Shown piece after piece: positions 23,492 to 36,265 of a stretch of 64,000 nucleotides of DNA. The stretch lies in assembly GCF_040802235.1 (NCBI RefSeq), contig NC_133169.1, forward strand, positions 47,685,034 to 47,749,033, read 5' to 3'. The stretch's first letter is position 1. Each line of letters opens with the position of its first letter. The position numbers and the translations under genes were made by a program. This DNA comes from Manis javanica (taxonomy: Eukaryota > Chordata > Mammalia > Pholidota > Manidae). The notes under the pieces are model-generated. The model made no database searches, was not told the DNA's origin, and worked only from the letters and a program-made list of their open reading frames with translations.

Positions 23492-25977
23492 CCCCTTCTG
23501 CGGGGGCGGGGGGCGGAGCGGGGGACAGGAGTAAAGCGAGACCGCGGTGGGGTCCGCCCGCTGCCGCCTGCGTGAGCGGGGCAGCTGCAACGCGGAATCT
23601 GCATCACGGCCTTGGAGAAGCGGTGGGCCGCGCGGCGCCCAGGCTGATTGCGGAGGGGGAGGAGTGTCGGTCAGTTTGAGACCCGTGGCTGCTCAGGACG
23701 GGAGCGTCAACAGCAGCACCATGGCTCGACAGAAGAACCGTGAAGGCTAGGTGGGATTTGCAAATCTCCCAGGTCAAGTATACAGAAAATCAGTGAAGAG
23801 AGGGTTTGAATTCACACTTATGGTTGTTGGTGAATCTGGACTGGGAAAGTCAACATTAATCAACTCATTATTCCTCACAGATTTGTATTCTTCAGAGTAT
23901 CCAGGTCCTTCTCATAGAATAAAAAAGACTACAGGTGGAACAATCCAAAGTTTTAATCAAAGAAGGTGGTGTTTAGTTGCTGCTCCAATAGTTGATACCC
24001 CAGGACTTGGAGATGCAGTGGATAATAGTAATTGCCGGCAGCCTGTTACTGACTACATTGATAGTAAATTTGAGGACTACCTAAATGCAGAATCTCGAGT
24101 GAACACACAGCAGATGCCTGATAACAGGGTGCAGTGCTGTTTATACTTCATTGCTCCTTCAGGACATGGACTTAAACCATTGGATATTGAGTTTATGAAG
24201 CATTTGCATGAAAAAGTGAATATCATTCCACTTATTGCCAAAGCAGACCCTCTCACACCAGAGGAATGCCAACAGTTTAAAAAACAGATAATTAAAGAAA
24301 TCCAAGAATGTAAAAGTAAAATATATGAGTTTTCAGAGACAGATAATGAAGAAGAAAATAAGCTTGTTGAAAAGGTAAAAGACCGTTTACCTCTTGTTGT
24401 GGTAGGTAGTAATACTATCATTGAATATAATGGCAAACGGATCAGAGGAAGACGTTGTGTGTTGCTGAAGTTGAAAATGGTGAACATTGTGATTTTACAA
24501 TTCTAAGAAGTATGTTGATAAGAACACACATGCAGGACTTGAAAGATGTCACTAAAAATGAACACTATGAAAATTCCCTGAGCAGAAAACTGGCAGCTAT
24601 GAGTTGTAATGGAGCTGATAGTAGCAAGAATGAAGGGCAGCTCACCAAGAGCCCACTTGCACAAATGGAAGAAGAAAGAAGGGAGCACGTAGCTAAGATG
24701 AAGAAAATGGAGATGCAGATGGAGCAGGCGTTTGAGATGAAGGTCAAAGAAAAAGTTCAAGAACTGGACTCTGAACCTGAGCTCCAAAGGCACCATGAGC
24801 AAATGAAAAAGCATCTGGAAGCCCAGCACAAAGAATTAAAGGAAAAACATCGTCAGTTTGAAGATGAGAAAGCAAACTGGGAAGCCCAACAACGTATTTT
24901 AGAACAACAGAACTCTTCAAGGACCTTGGAAAGAACAAGAAGAAGGGGAAGATCTTTTAAACCCTCATTTGACCACCACTTACATATTAATTGTCAGTAT
25001 TCCAGCTTGGACATCGGTGTTTGCTGGATCCGTTTGACCAATCTGCACCAGTTTAATCCATAATGATGGATTTAAAAGCATAACAAAATTATTATATTTT
25101 GTTCTTGATGGAGAATAAGATGCCTTAAATTGTCTAGGGTGCTGTGTACTTAGAAACTAACACCTCTAAGTACCTTTCCTACATTCTCTTTTGTTTTTTA
25201 TTAAACAGATGTCTTCAATTTAATGCAAGAAAACATTGTACTGTTGTACAATCATGTTCTGGTGGTTTGACTGTTTACAGGATATTCCAAAATAAAAGAA
25301 CTCTGGAAGGTTTTCATTGAAGATAAATTGCCATAATATGATGCAAACTATGCTTCTCTATAATAAATAAAATACAAAGATTCCATTCAATGCAGCATAT
25401 ATAATAATGTAATTGAGTCTAACACAGTTGACCCTATTTTTGACACACCATTGTTTAAAAATACACATGGAAAAATGACCCTATATGCTTACAATGCACC
25501 TAGAGCTTTTTTATAACAATCTTTTGTTTATGTGTTTGTTTTGGATTCTTTAAATATACATTCTCATTTAGTACCCTTTTTATTCAGAATCTCATTACTG
25601 CTTCATTTTATAAGAACATTTAATTTAGGTATTTTCCATATATTGGTCCTGCTGAAATAAAATATAGCATCTTTCATATGTTATGAAAAAAAAAGAATTT
25701 TCCTTTAATTCTGTTCTTATACTTCATGGTAAGAAGCAGGGGGGAAATGCATTTATAGTTCATTTCTAGGCAAAATCGTGAAGCTAACCACCAACCTATT
25801 CCTACCTATGTGCAGTCTCCTTATTTTACTAGAATTGGGAATCATGACCTCTTGAAAGGGAAAAAAAAAAGTCACCATTCTGCATTTAGCTGTATTCATA
25901 TACACATTTCTGTATATATTTTGTTTGTAATGTAAAAAATTCTCATGAACAATGTTGTAATGTAAAAAAAAAAAAAA
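23480..25977 (+). pseudogene. SEPTIN7 processed pseudogene (retrocopy)
   Basis: An intronless copy of septin 7, a filament-forming GTPase. ATG at 23721; a TAG at 23748-23750 falls at a tyrosine codon of the parent. Retained are the P-loop GESGLGKS (23829 on), the switch region DTPGLGD, the AKAD specificity motif and the C-terminal coiled coil rich in E, K, M and Q. A 2-base loss near 23930 and a 1-base loss near 23985 cancel, scrambling about 18 residues between them. A deletion near 24450 shifts the frame. A 1-base loss near 24930 means the parental TAA (24958-24960) is read out of frame. A CpG-rich 5'UTR and about 1 kb of 3'UTR are kept, ending in an A run at 25964-25977. It is dead. Confidence 0.93.
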
Positions 25978-25988
25978 GTCCAGTGAGG

Positions 25989-28900
25989 TAGCTGTTATTG
26001 TCTATTCCACTTTTCTACCAGGCTATTTAGTTACCTGTCAGTAGCCTTGTCAAACTAAAGCAATTTAATAACTAGTTTGATGTCCTTTATCCGAGGGAAG
26101 CGGTCCGTGGTCTGAGGGAGCGCAGTGCTCGCAAGCAGTGGAGCACCTCCCAAGGGATTTTGGGTAAAAGCAAGTGTTACAGAGCATTGGAAGGGGAGTA
26201 GGGCATGATCGGCTGAGGATTCATATCTGGCATCATTTTAAAATGTCAAGGGACGTAGAGCCCAGAGAGGACCTGGCATGTGGATATCAGTGGACTGGAT
26301 ATAGTGTGTTCCTGGTCAAGAAGAACATTTGTAAGAACATGAAACTTCACTTTGCTGACTTGAAACTCCAGGCAGATGTGGCTCCATTTGGGGAGAAAAA
26401 TTTATTTCAACACCATCTATCCTTATCATTCTAATGTGCTTTCATATGTAAAAATATGTTCAACCAAAAGGACACAGAATAAAAAATGATGAAAAGTCAG
26501 TTTATAGATAATATATATGGGCTATTTTAAAAACAATTACATCTGGGCAAATTGCAAAAGCAGACTTGATTGAATAGATAAAAAACTGCTTGATGCTTGA
26601 GAACATGCAAAATTGTGAAGATGCTCTTTCTTATGACAAAATGACTTGGTTACTATAAAATAGAGCTGCCAACAACAGATATCGAATTTTTTTAACAGCA
26701 TTCAGCTTGCTACTCAATGGGAGAGACCAAAGGGAAAATTACAGGTTTAATGTAAATCATTGTTAAATCAGGCACCCAGTATTGAGGGTTTTTGATTCAT
26801 CCCTTCCTTATCTTCTCTAAATTATAACTGTGACCATCATCTTTGGATAGTATTTATGAATTCACTTAATACTTTTAAAACCATATGAAGAGTGTACATT
26901 AATATCCAAAAAGATTGAAACACAGGTCTTATTTTGACAGAATTTATAAAGCAAGGGAAAGCAGTCAGTGTCTTCAAAATTAAGTCTCTTCATATTTAGA
27001 GGACTTCCCACTGTCGTTGCTAAGCCGTCTCTCCTGAGGCAGGACATTGTTACACTCAAGCTGTAGAATCTGCTTATGCTTCTCCCTGAAGTCAGTTTAT
27101 ATGAATAAAATTTATATTTATAGAAGCCAGTGAAATACTCTTTTATACTTTTCTTCATGTAGATCTGCAGCAATACCAAAACTATTTTCTGAATAATGAA
27201 GCAAATGGGCTCTAATCTGTAGTATCTTGGCTATGCATCGGCATTCTAATGAGAAAGCCATATATTTTAATGTTGTCCAACAGGGAAAATGGGTGCAGTT
27301 TTCTAGGCTGAGCACAACTTTCTAGTATATTCAATTTTGTCAGTCAGGGTTTATGGTAAAAATAGATATCAGGGCCCTGACACGTTCAATGACAATTCTT
27401 TATTTCCCCTCCCTCTTCTTGGTTTCTTTGACAGCTGCATTTAGGTAAATGAATAGATAGGTCCTAGGAAAAAGAAGTTAAACTTTTCAGAGACTTTATA
27501 ATTGTGAAAAATTAGTCCTTCTAGATTTAAATAGAACAGATCATGAAATGCAGTGATGCTAGTGTTTTTCTGACTTGATGAGGCTTGTAGGGCTTCCCAC
27601 ACATCCTGTCCTGAGAAGGGGAACAGTGTGGGGTCCTGAGGTGAGCCAGGAGTCATGGTGTGGGGGTCCTGTGGCTTTAGATGATCAAAGTTACCCCCCT
27701 GAGATGCTTTTATACCACCCCTGAGAATCTCACTCGCCATGACCCGATTTCCTTTAAATGAAGCTTTGCGACACTATGAAAATGATTTCAGAAAATTAAT
27801 CAAGTTGAAAAAATATTTTCAGACATGGCACTATTCATTGTCATTGTCTTTTTATCTCCCAGAAAGCAGAGGACTCCAAGAGGCAGCAAAGCCTAAGATC
27901 CAGTCAAGGCGGGCTTTCTCATCTCAACAGGTCATTAGAAGCATTGGAGGTTCATTTTAGAACCAAATACTGAATATTCTTATCCTAAAGTTGCTTTTCA
28001 TGCTTGCTCTCATTTCTGGATTAGCTTCCAGAAAATATTGGAAATATTTATGTGAAAATAATAAGCTAAAACGTTTTGGATTTGATGTTCTTTGTTATTT
28101 AGAGACACACCCAAATTGATCCATGAGAAATTAATCAAAAGGTAAGTAGTGAAAAGATTAATTTTAACAACAATTTAAGGAGTTTTTGACTTGAGGGTTT
28201 TAATAGTTAATTAAAAGCATTCAATATGCTGAAAATCAGCTTTGAGGGGAAAAAAACATTGAGCACATCTGAAATAAAGATGGTGCTAGAAAATCTATTT
28301 AGTTTTATCTCAGAAATTTGGCAAGCTCATAGGTTTTGCAAAAATGTGCATATTCTCTATTTGTAACAATAAACATAATCTATTTTAGATACTTTCAGAA
28401 GTTGTTTGTCTAAGAATATTGCTAAGTGATAACATTCTAATTGTTACTACCTTTTTCAAAATTTCTGGTATTTTTTTTCTTTTTTTTTGCAGGATACAGT
28501 CTGTATTTTGTCTTTTCTCAGAAAAGGATATCTTCATCCTCCCTGAAATATGAACTTGTTGCTTAATTTTCCCTAGAAATAATAGCTCCTTTCATTTACG
28601 ATGAAGATTTATTCCCTTAAGATACATTCTCCTTACTTAAAAAGATGAGAAATAGGGTGAGCAGATTGTGTATCTGATTGTGAAGAGAAGTAGTCCTGTC
28701 TACCTCCTGCTAACACATTTTCTTTATTTTTCATTTCTACTACAACTGCATTTCCAACTCTGCCCTATGATTTATCCATTCTCTTCATTTTCTTTACATT
28801 TTGCTCTTTTTCTCTTTATAGCATGAAATGGGAGATTAATTCAATTAATATTTTCTCTGTTAGTGGGTCATTTTCTTGGTATAGTGTTTATTAAATTGAA

Positions 28901-29357
28901 CTTTGTATTAATAATCTCACTTATCATTGCTGCATTCTCAAATTTGTGTTGCTTACAGATAAACCCTACATATTTGCAGTAGAAACAACTTAAAAAGCAA
29001 ATGTTGTACAATATAGGACTGATAGAGTAGTTAATTTTAATTCAATTAATTTATCAACAATGAAACAAAATTTGCCATTTATTAATACATACTATGAATC
29101 AACTCCTTTATAATTTTACTATTCAATTAAATTTATAGATGTATATATGCTGTTAAAAAAGAGATAACATCACCACCTTTTCTCAATAAAAGAGAGCACA
29201 TGTGTACGATGTGGTCTCACTTTAAAGCCAGCCCACACTCTACAAACTGATAAAGTGCAGATTTCAGACAATGTCTTGAAGAACTGTAAGAAATGTGTAG
29301 TCTTAAAAAAATAGAGCTTTTGGGAAGCCTGTTAATATTAAATTGCTGTCTCCCACA
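25989..29357. other. Intergenic, no gene supported
   Basis: Contains a small CpG-bearing patch at 26095-26150 and short frames at 26174-26434 (+), 27739-27960 (+) and 27441-27740 (-). None shows a known domain, a paralogue in the window or a clear boundary signal. The region is otherwise AT-rich. Confidence 0.4.
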
Positions 29358-29358
29358 G
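29342..29358 (+). other. 3' splice acceptor before OR4
   Basis: ttgctgtctcccacag ends at 29358. The ATG is at 29364, only five bases further. Confidence 0.6.
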
Positions 29359-29363
29359 GAGGC

Positions 29364-30312
29364 ATGGTAGAGGCAAGGACATTGGCCAGCATCACAGCAG
29401 TGACAGGATTCTTCCTGGGGGAATTCTCTGACACCAGAGGGCTCCAAGTTCTACATGCCTTTCTTTTTTTACTAATTTACTTGGCAACACTGTTGGGAAA
29501 CATTCTCATTATTGTACTTGTAACCATGGACCAGTGTCTTCACACCCTGATGTACTTCTTCCTGAAGAATTTGTCCTTTGACCTCTGCCTTATTTCCATC
29601 ATTGTTCCAAAATCCATTCTCAACTGTCTGTCCAACAACACCTCTATTTCTTTCCCCGGATGTGTACTGCAGGTCTTACTGGTGATACACTTTGCGGGGT
29701 CTGAGGTGTCCATACTCACCGCCATGTCCTATGACCGCTATGTGGCCATCTGGCACCCCCTGCACTATGAGCTCGTCATGAACAAGACGGCTTGTGGGAA
29801 GTTGGCAGCTGCCTCCTGGGTCCTTGGAGGATTCTTTGGAGGTCTGTATGTGACTGGCACTTTCTCTTTATTTTTCTGTGGTTCCAGAAGAGTACCACAG
29901 TTTTTCTGTGATGTTCCCCCATTATTAAAGATTTCTTGCTCTAAAGATCATATTGCTATTAATGTCAGTGTGGCCATTGGGATATTTTATGGGGTTTTTT
30001 GTTTACTTGCCATTGTTTTCTCATACATCTATATTTTCAATACAGTGCTAAGGATCCCATCTGCACAAGGCAGGCCAAAAGCTCTCTCCACCTGCCTTCC
30101 CCATCTCATGGCTGTGTCCACCTTTCCCCTGACAGGAGCCATTGCCTATCTGAAACCAGTGCCTGAGTCCCCGTCTCTCCTGGCCTTGCTGCTCTCATGC
30201 TGTTCGCAGTGCTCCTCCCTCTCTGAACCCCATTATCTACAGCCTTAGGAACAGAGAAATCAAGGCAGCCCTGAGAAAGCTCCTACGGAAAATAGGTGAC
30301 TGTGTGAAATAG
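29364..30312 (+). pseudogene. Olfactory receptor pseudogene 4, OR14-like, one frame break
   Basis: The best preserved plus-strand receptor: about 275 codons run open from ATG 29364. Present are TM1 GNILII, MSYDRYVAI at the TM3 end, the ECL2 cysteines (FFCGS, FFCDV, ISCSK), SYIYIF at the TM5 end, KALSTC before TM6 and YLKPVPESP. An upstream in-frame TTG is not a plausible start. Oddities are LMYFFL for PMYFFL, a one-codon loss in TM2 (SFDLC instead of SFLDLC), WHPLHY for CHPLHY and no N-glycosylation site at the N-terminus, though NNTS sits in ECL1. A net frameshift at about 30195-30210 in TM7 removes the proper NPxIY reading, which resumes in another frame to the TAG at 30310-30312. The shifted frame stops at 30246-30248. 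Confidence 0.93.
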
Positions 30313-30989
30313 GAGAAATAGAAATACAATTGCCAGAGCTGAATTTTTATTTGTTATTCTCATTAACAGTCTTTATGATATTGGGTGTGTAACAATTCTT
30401 CTTAGTTGGTTTTCTAAAAAAATTTAAGTTTGAAAGATTGGAATTCCCCCAGCTTCAAAAAAGCTCTAGTTTTTATAAAGATATATTTCACTTAGTGAAT
30501 CTACCTCTGAATTTATCTTATCTTACTGACTTTAGCAGATTTACTTTCATACGATAATTTTGTATGTTTAGAAGTTTCAACAATAAAAGGCTACCAAATT
30601 TGGACTATTTCTATTTGTATCTTATTTTCAAACAATAAATTCATATATCAAATTTTAGCTAATTTAAAAATCACGTACAGAGAATAGAACAATTATGCAT
30701 ATTAAAATTCCTGTATTGAATTTCATGAATTTTACACAAATATGTTTACCAATATATAGATATTAGGTCAAGGACCTTTCATAAGAGATGTATTAATATG
30801 TTTGAAAAATGAGGTTGTATTTAATGCACCATTATTGTGCTGGTGTATCCTAGCAGCTACTAGTTTCATTTGTGTGATGTATTTTAAAGTAAATTTTTAT
30901 CAATGTGGTACCAAATGCATTATTTAGTTATATTTCTTCTTATGCTATTAAAAACATTGCTTTTAATAAACTCATAAAAACAGAGCTGA
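30313..30989. other. Intergenic
   Basis: AT-rich sequence; no gene or repeat recognised. Confidence 0.4.
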
Positions 30990-31315
30990 ATGATGATTAT
31001 CTGATGGGTGGGGGTAGGGGTATTTAGGATAGATTTTTTTAAGGGTACAAACTTGGAACTAATAGATAAACAAGCCCTGGTGATATAATGCACACATAGT
31101 GATTATACACAATGCTGTCTTATAAACTTCAAAGTCTCTAAGACACAAGATCTTAACTGTTTCCACCAAAAAAAAGAAATTATAAGTATCTGATGTGATA
31201 GAGGTTAGCTAACACTATAGTGGTAATCAAACTGCAATACGTGAATCAAACCAACACACCATAAGCTTATGGAATGCTATATGTAAATTATATCAATAAA
31301 ATAAATTTTAAAAGA
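30990..31315 (+). mobile_element. Old L1 3'UTR fragment
   Basis: L1-type 3' end: 'gggtacaaacttggaactaa', 'gtgatataatgcacac', 'tagtggtaatcaaactgcaa', terminal 'atcaataaaataaat'. Confidence 0.6.
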
Positions 31316-31617
31316 ATATTATAGGAATTACATAAAGTTTTCCAAACTTGGAAAATCCAGAACCTTTTTTTTTAATGTAAAAATTAATAGGGTATTTAAA
31401 TAATTAAGTTAAACAACCACAGACACCTCAAAACACCGGAAGTAGATATTTCTCTGTTGATTTCATATGTGTCCATTGCTTGATTTGTATTATGGGAATC
31501 TAAGTTTAAAAACGAGTAAGAGGAATTATTAGAAATAAATTGTTCTTTAGTTAGGTAGATGTACAAGATTTATTTTGGGTATCCAATTCAGTAAGAATTT
31601 TTTAGTAGAAATTTAAA

Positions 31618-31990
31618 GAACATTAATTAAATAAACAATACCATATAATTTCATTAATGTGTGGAATATTAATATAAAACAAAATAGAATGAACAAAATA
31701 ACAGGAGGCTCATAGACACTGAGAAGGGACTGGTGGTTACCTTGGGTGAGGGCTTGGAATGGGTGAGTTGGGGGAGGGAGGGTGATAAAGGGACACAAAA
31801 ATTGTCAATCATAAGTTTGTCACAAAACTTTAGAACAGCATGGAGAATATGTAATGTCTTCCTCTGTTGACAGTACCTGTACTAGTTGATAGGATTTAAT
31901 AATATGAGTAAATGTAGAACCACTGTGTTGTATAATTGAAACCAATATAAGATTGTCTATCAACTATACTTCGATTCAACAAAGAAAAAA
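31618..31990 (+). mobile_element. L1 3' end fragment
   Basis: ORF2 tail and 3'UTR: 'ataccatataatttcattaa', 'agactcatagacactgagaa'-type text, 'ggtggttaccttgggtgagg', 'gtgttgtataattgaaacca'. Confidence 0.78.
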
Positions 31991-32720
31991 TCAGCAATAA
32001 CACCTAAAATAAAAAAGTATTTGCACAACAAAGGAAATAACCAACAAAATAAAAATGAAACCTATGGAATGGGAAAAAATATTTGAAAACCATAAAGCTG
32101 ACAAGGGGCTAATGACTAATATATGCAAGGATTCATACAACACAATAGAAACACATAATATGATTAAAATAATGGCAAAGGACCTGAACAGTTGTTTTTT
32201 CCAAAAGAAGATGTACAAGTTGTGAACAGGAAAATTAAAAAAATAGCCAGTTTCACTAATCATCTACAAAAACATGCCAAGCAAACCATAATGAGGCATA
32301 ACTCACATTTATTAGGGGAACCTTTATTAATAAAAAAGCAATGTTGGTGAAGACATGGAGAATAGGGAACACTTGTACCCTGTTAGTAAGAATATAAATT
32401 GATACAGATACTATGACAGTTTAATATCAGGCTTATACCTGTGTTTTTATGTTTACTGTAAGAATTGTTCACTAAAAGAAACACGACTGCAGCAGTGCAG
32501 GTGTGGATTCAGTGATAAGGGTACCTGCTGGACCACTGTGCTGTACACCGGAAACCAATGAAAGATTTTATGTCAATGAAACTAAATTATTTAATTAATT
32601 AAAAAAATGAAGACACGACAGCCAGGTAAATGTCTTTCAACCGATGAATAAAGAAAATGTAGCAAGTGTGGATGATGTATGGAATTGATTGTCACAATGG
32701 AGTATCATTTAGCATAAAAA
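31991..32720 (+). mobile_element. Second sense L1 fragment, ORF2 C-terminal region
   Basis: Degraded ORF2 text ('acaaggggctaatgactaat', 'caaaggacctgaacagttgt', 'ccaaaagaagatgtacaag') followed by a 3' end. It abuts the preceding fragment. Confidence 0.7.
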
Positions 32721-32727
32721 AAGTGCA

Positions 32728-33480
32728 TACCTTTATATCCCCTTCATGTGTTTCACCCATCACTCCAGTCCTTCCCTCTGGTAACTGCTATCTGTTTTCC
32801 ATGTTTATAGGACTTTTTTTTTTTTTTAGATTTCACATATGAGTGAAATCATATGGTATTTGTCTTTTTCTGCTTGGCATTTTTCACATAGCATATTACC
32901 CACTAGGTCCACCCATGTCACAAATGGCAAATTTCCTTCTTTTTTGTGACTGAGTAATAGTCCATTGGGTATATGTGCTAATCTTTTATGTCCATTCATC
33001 AGTCTATTGGTATTTGGGCTGCTTCCATGTCTTGGCTACTGTATGTAAATAATGGTTCTATGAACATAGGTAAGCATATATATTTTGGAATTAGTAATTT
33101 TGCTTTCTTCAGATAAATTCCCAGAAGTGGAATTGCTGGGTCATATGTTTTTTTTCTATTTTTTAGAGGAATCTCAATGTTGGTTTCCCACAGTGCACCA
33201 ACTTACATTCCCACTAACAGTGCCTGAGGTTTCCCTTTTCTCTTCATGCTCACCAACACTTGGTATTTCTTGTCTTTTGGGTAGTGGCCATTCTGACTGG
33301 TATGAGGTGATATTTCACTGTGGTTTTGACTTGCATTTCCCTGATGATTAGTTATGTGGAGCATCTCTTCATGTACCTGTTGGCCATCTGTATGTGCTCC
33401 TTGGAAAAATGTCTGTTCAGATCTCTGCTCACTTTTTAAAAGGGTTATTTGGTTTTTTTTTGGTCTATATATTTTAGATG
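32728..33480 (-). mobile_element. Antisense L1 3' fragment
   Basis: Reverse-strand L1 3'UTR and ORF2 tail: 'agatttcacatatgagtgaa', 'gtccattcatcagtctattg', 'gggctgcttccatgtcttgg', 'cccacagtgcaccaacttac', 'gcatttccctgatgattagt'. Strong match to the complement of the sense L1 copies in the window. Confidence 0.85.
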
Positions 33481-33592
33481 TTAACCCCTAATTGGATCAA
33501 TTATTTGTAAATATATTTTCCTGAACTGTAGGTTGCCTTTCCAAAGTGGGAGTAAATTTGTGGTGAAACTAACCCTCAACATATATATTACT

Positions 33593-33620
33593 CCATATAT
33601 ATATATATATATATATATAT
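33593..33620. repeat. (TA)n microsatellite
   Basis: A pure TA run of about 14 units. Confidence 0.9.
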
Positions 33621-36265
33621 GTGTAAATATATTTATATGCCTGTGTAAAACTCTATTGAATGAGAGTTGAGAAATGTGACACACTGTTATTGTTACTGCA
33701 ATGGATAATTGAAATCATGTACATAGGAAAAGAAGGGGACTTCATTTTCCTTGTATTATCCATTAAACAAATGAAATCGGTACACATAGGAGCAAATTAT
33801 CTTTACTTAATTGGCACACTGAAAAAGTTAATAAAGGGAAATTTTCCATTATAATATATGTTTAGGATGGATTTTATAGTCATGTTCATTACTGGAAGCC
33901 ACATATATTTCATATAGTCCAATTTGTTGGCTGGAAGTATGGGCTTGGGAGCCAAAATGCTGGGCTTGACCATGGACTTTGAAAATTGCTAATTTTATTT
34001 TATCTTATTTTTTTCCATTCAATTATATCAACCATCTAGAAACCCATTCAGTCTATCCAAATATCTATCTTCCTTTCCCTTCAGAATAAGTAATATGAAA
34101 TCATGTCTTATATTTAGAATTATATCTATTTCATTCTACACTTAAAAATAAAGAAAATAACCCTTAACATTATGATACATTTGGGGCTTTTAAAATGAAA
34201 AGTATGTGAGAAGTTCTTAGAGCATTGTCTAACACATCATTATTTGTAGTTGTTACTGTAGTAGTTTCACATGACAAAGTCTCTAGAAATAAGTTGCACA
34301 GAAAAAGAAAATGAAACACAATGAAATACATACATATATATTTTTGATTCTCATGCTCAGGCTGTTGCAAGCATAGCTTAAGATGTTCCAATAACCAAAC
34401 TGAATATTCAATTTTAAATTTAAATGAACTGAAACTATGTCACTGTCATGTTAGCTACATTTCAAGCCCTTAATAGTCACATATATCAAGTATTAACATA
34501 TTTGATAGTTCTGGGCACCTTTGACTTGTAAGCTTATGTCTAGTGATAGAATTCCTACCTCTAATTAAAAGACTCACTTTTTAAAAATTCTCCATTGAAT
34601 ATTATTTTAAAACTTTTGTGCAATTTTTGGTCTTTGTCATGTCCTTTTTGCTGGTATGATCTTCAAGTTATGCCATCACAAACCAGTATTCCCATATATG
34701 AGCTTCCAAAATTTAATTAAAAATGCAAATATTTGCAATCTTGTTAAATATTATTGTATTGATCATCATCTGGAATTTAGACCACAGTCAGTGGGAACCC
34801 ACATTCCTTGGAGATGCTGTCAAATGACTAGTATTGGATATTTGACTTAATTACCTGCTTGTGGAGTCCTTTAGGTAAGTGTTTTACTATGTCAGAAAAT
34901 AATAAACAAATATGTTTACACCATAACAAATTCAGAACTTTCCATAGGACCATGGGAACTATAGAGAAGCTTTCTGAAAGCACTGGGCATATTTTGCTTC
35001 CATTTATGAGGACCACACTTTCTTTTTTCAGATTCAAAAGACCTCCCTGAACTGAGGTGGGGGCACTATTTCCACTCATTTTCATCTGAATGTTCCCTGT
35101 GACTGTGACTTTTCAGGGAAACGGAGTAGGAAGGCGTGGAGGGGAAGTGCTGTGCAGGTCTGCGGGACTCCCCACAGCTGAGCCAGGTTCCCGGGGGATG
35201 CAGGAAAGTCTATCACAGCGGAAGCTCCGCGAAGCAGGCGAAGGGGGACCACGACGCTGGGCAAAGCGCTGCACACCCCGGCTGTCGCGGCGATGCTCTG
35301 CCCGACTGTCGCCCCGCACCAACAGAGGACCAGTGACTTGTCACAGTTCTGTGTCTTGTGAGGACAACCATATGAAACCGCCTTGATTCTTCTACATTAC
35401 ACTACTACTTCTCCTTTTTCTCCTCCACTTGAAGTTTTGATTGCATTTGTCAGTGTCTGTATAGGTATATTAGTGTGATTTACCACATACTTGTAATTTC
35501 TTGCCAAAATTGAGTCATTATAACATTACCTGATTCTCAGATAAACTTTTTCATATTTCAATGTTTTTATAATAGGCACTCAACTGAAAATTGATATATT
35601 CCTTTAATGTAATGTTTACTTAGCTGAAAAATGTATACTTATATTTATTATGCATTTGAAATGATTTAACTCTTGATCAGGACTATGTTAAAGAGGGAGT
35701 TATGACATGACTAGCACATGCTCAGAAATAGAACATGCTCTGTGAAGACAGAGAGTTTATGCATGGGCTTCTCACACAGGCATCACAGACACCACTTGCT
35801 GTGGTTGTAGCAATATGCCCCTTAGAAGAGCTGTGGGAGTTTTCTGTTACTACATGTATGGGACTCCCTAGCAGAGATATTTAAACTATTTTCATCAGCT
35901 ATGTACAAGGGTTTAGAGATTGGGAAATACATAATGTATTCATAATTCTCTCTAGCAAGCTAAATAAGAAAAATGCCAAGAAGATGATAGTGTGGGAAGA
36001 GTAAGAACCTCCTACAAATATCATGTTTATAAAGATCAGAACAAGAACCAAAGTCAAATGTAAGAGGAAAGCCCTCCTGATATCTATATAGTTAAAAGAT
36101 ATAAAGTGAAAAAGTATAAGGGAAGACAATATCTACTAAAACTGACCACCTGAGGCTATCACCAACAGGACTCGGTGATAGATTCATCTCTAATACAAAT
36201 AATTTCAAACAGCTAGTTAATGGCAAAACAGAAAAGGAATTCCTAATTCCTAACTTCAAATTAGG
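33621..36265. other. Intergenic with one isolated GC-rich patch
   Basis: No gene recognised. Positions 35115-35330 are GC-rich with many CpG dinucleotides in an AT-rich setting. Several short overlapping frames there look compositional. The patch may be a retrocopy 5'UTR shred or a small CpG island. Confidence 0.4.

Noticed and set aside
23341-23750. Open frames on both strands in CpG-rich DNA before the SEPTIN7 copy
   Set aside because: Stop-poor because of GC content; best read as retrocopy 5'UTR.
24077-24938. Antisense frames across the SEPTIN7 copy
   Set aside because: Shadow frames of the sense retrocopy, with no independent signal.
27739-27960. Small gene of 73 codons
   Set aside because: Starts with ATG but has no known domain, no repeat elsewhere in the window and no supporting signals.
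29343-29363. TTG start giving seven extra residues to OR4
   Set aside because: It lies before the splice acceptor at 29358; the ATG at 29364 matches the other receptors.
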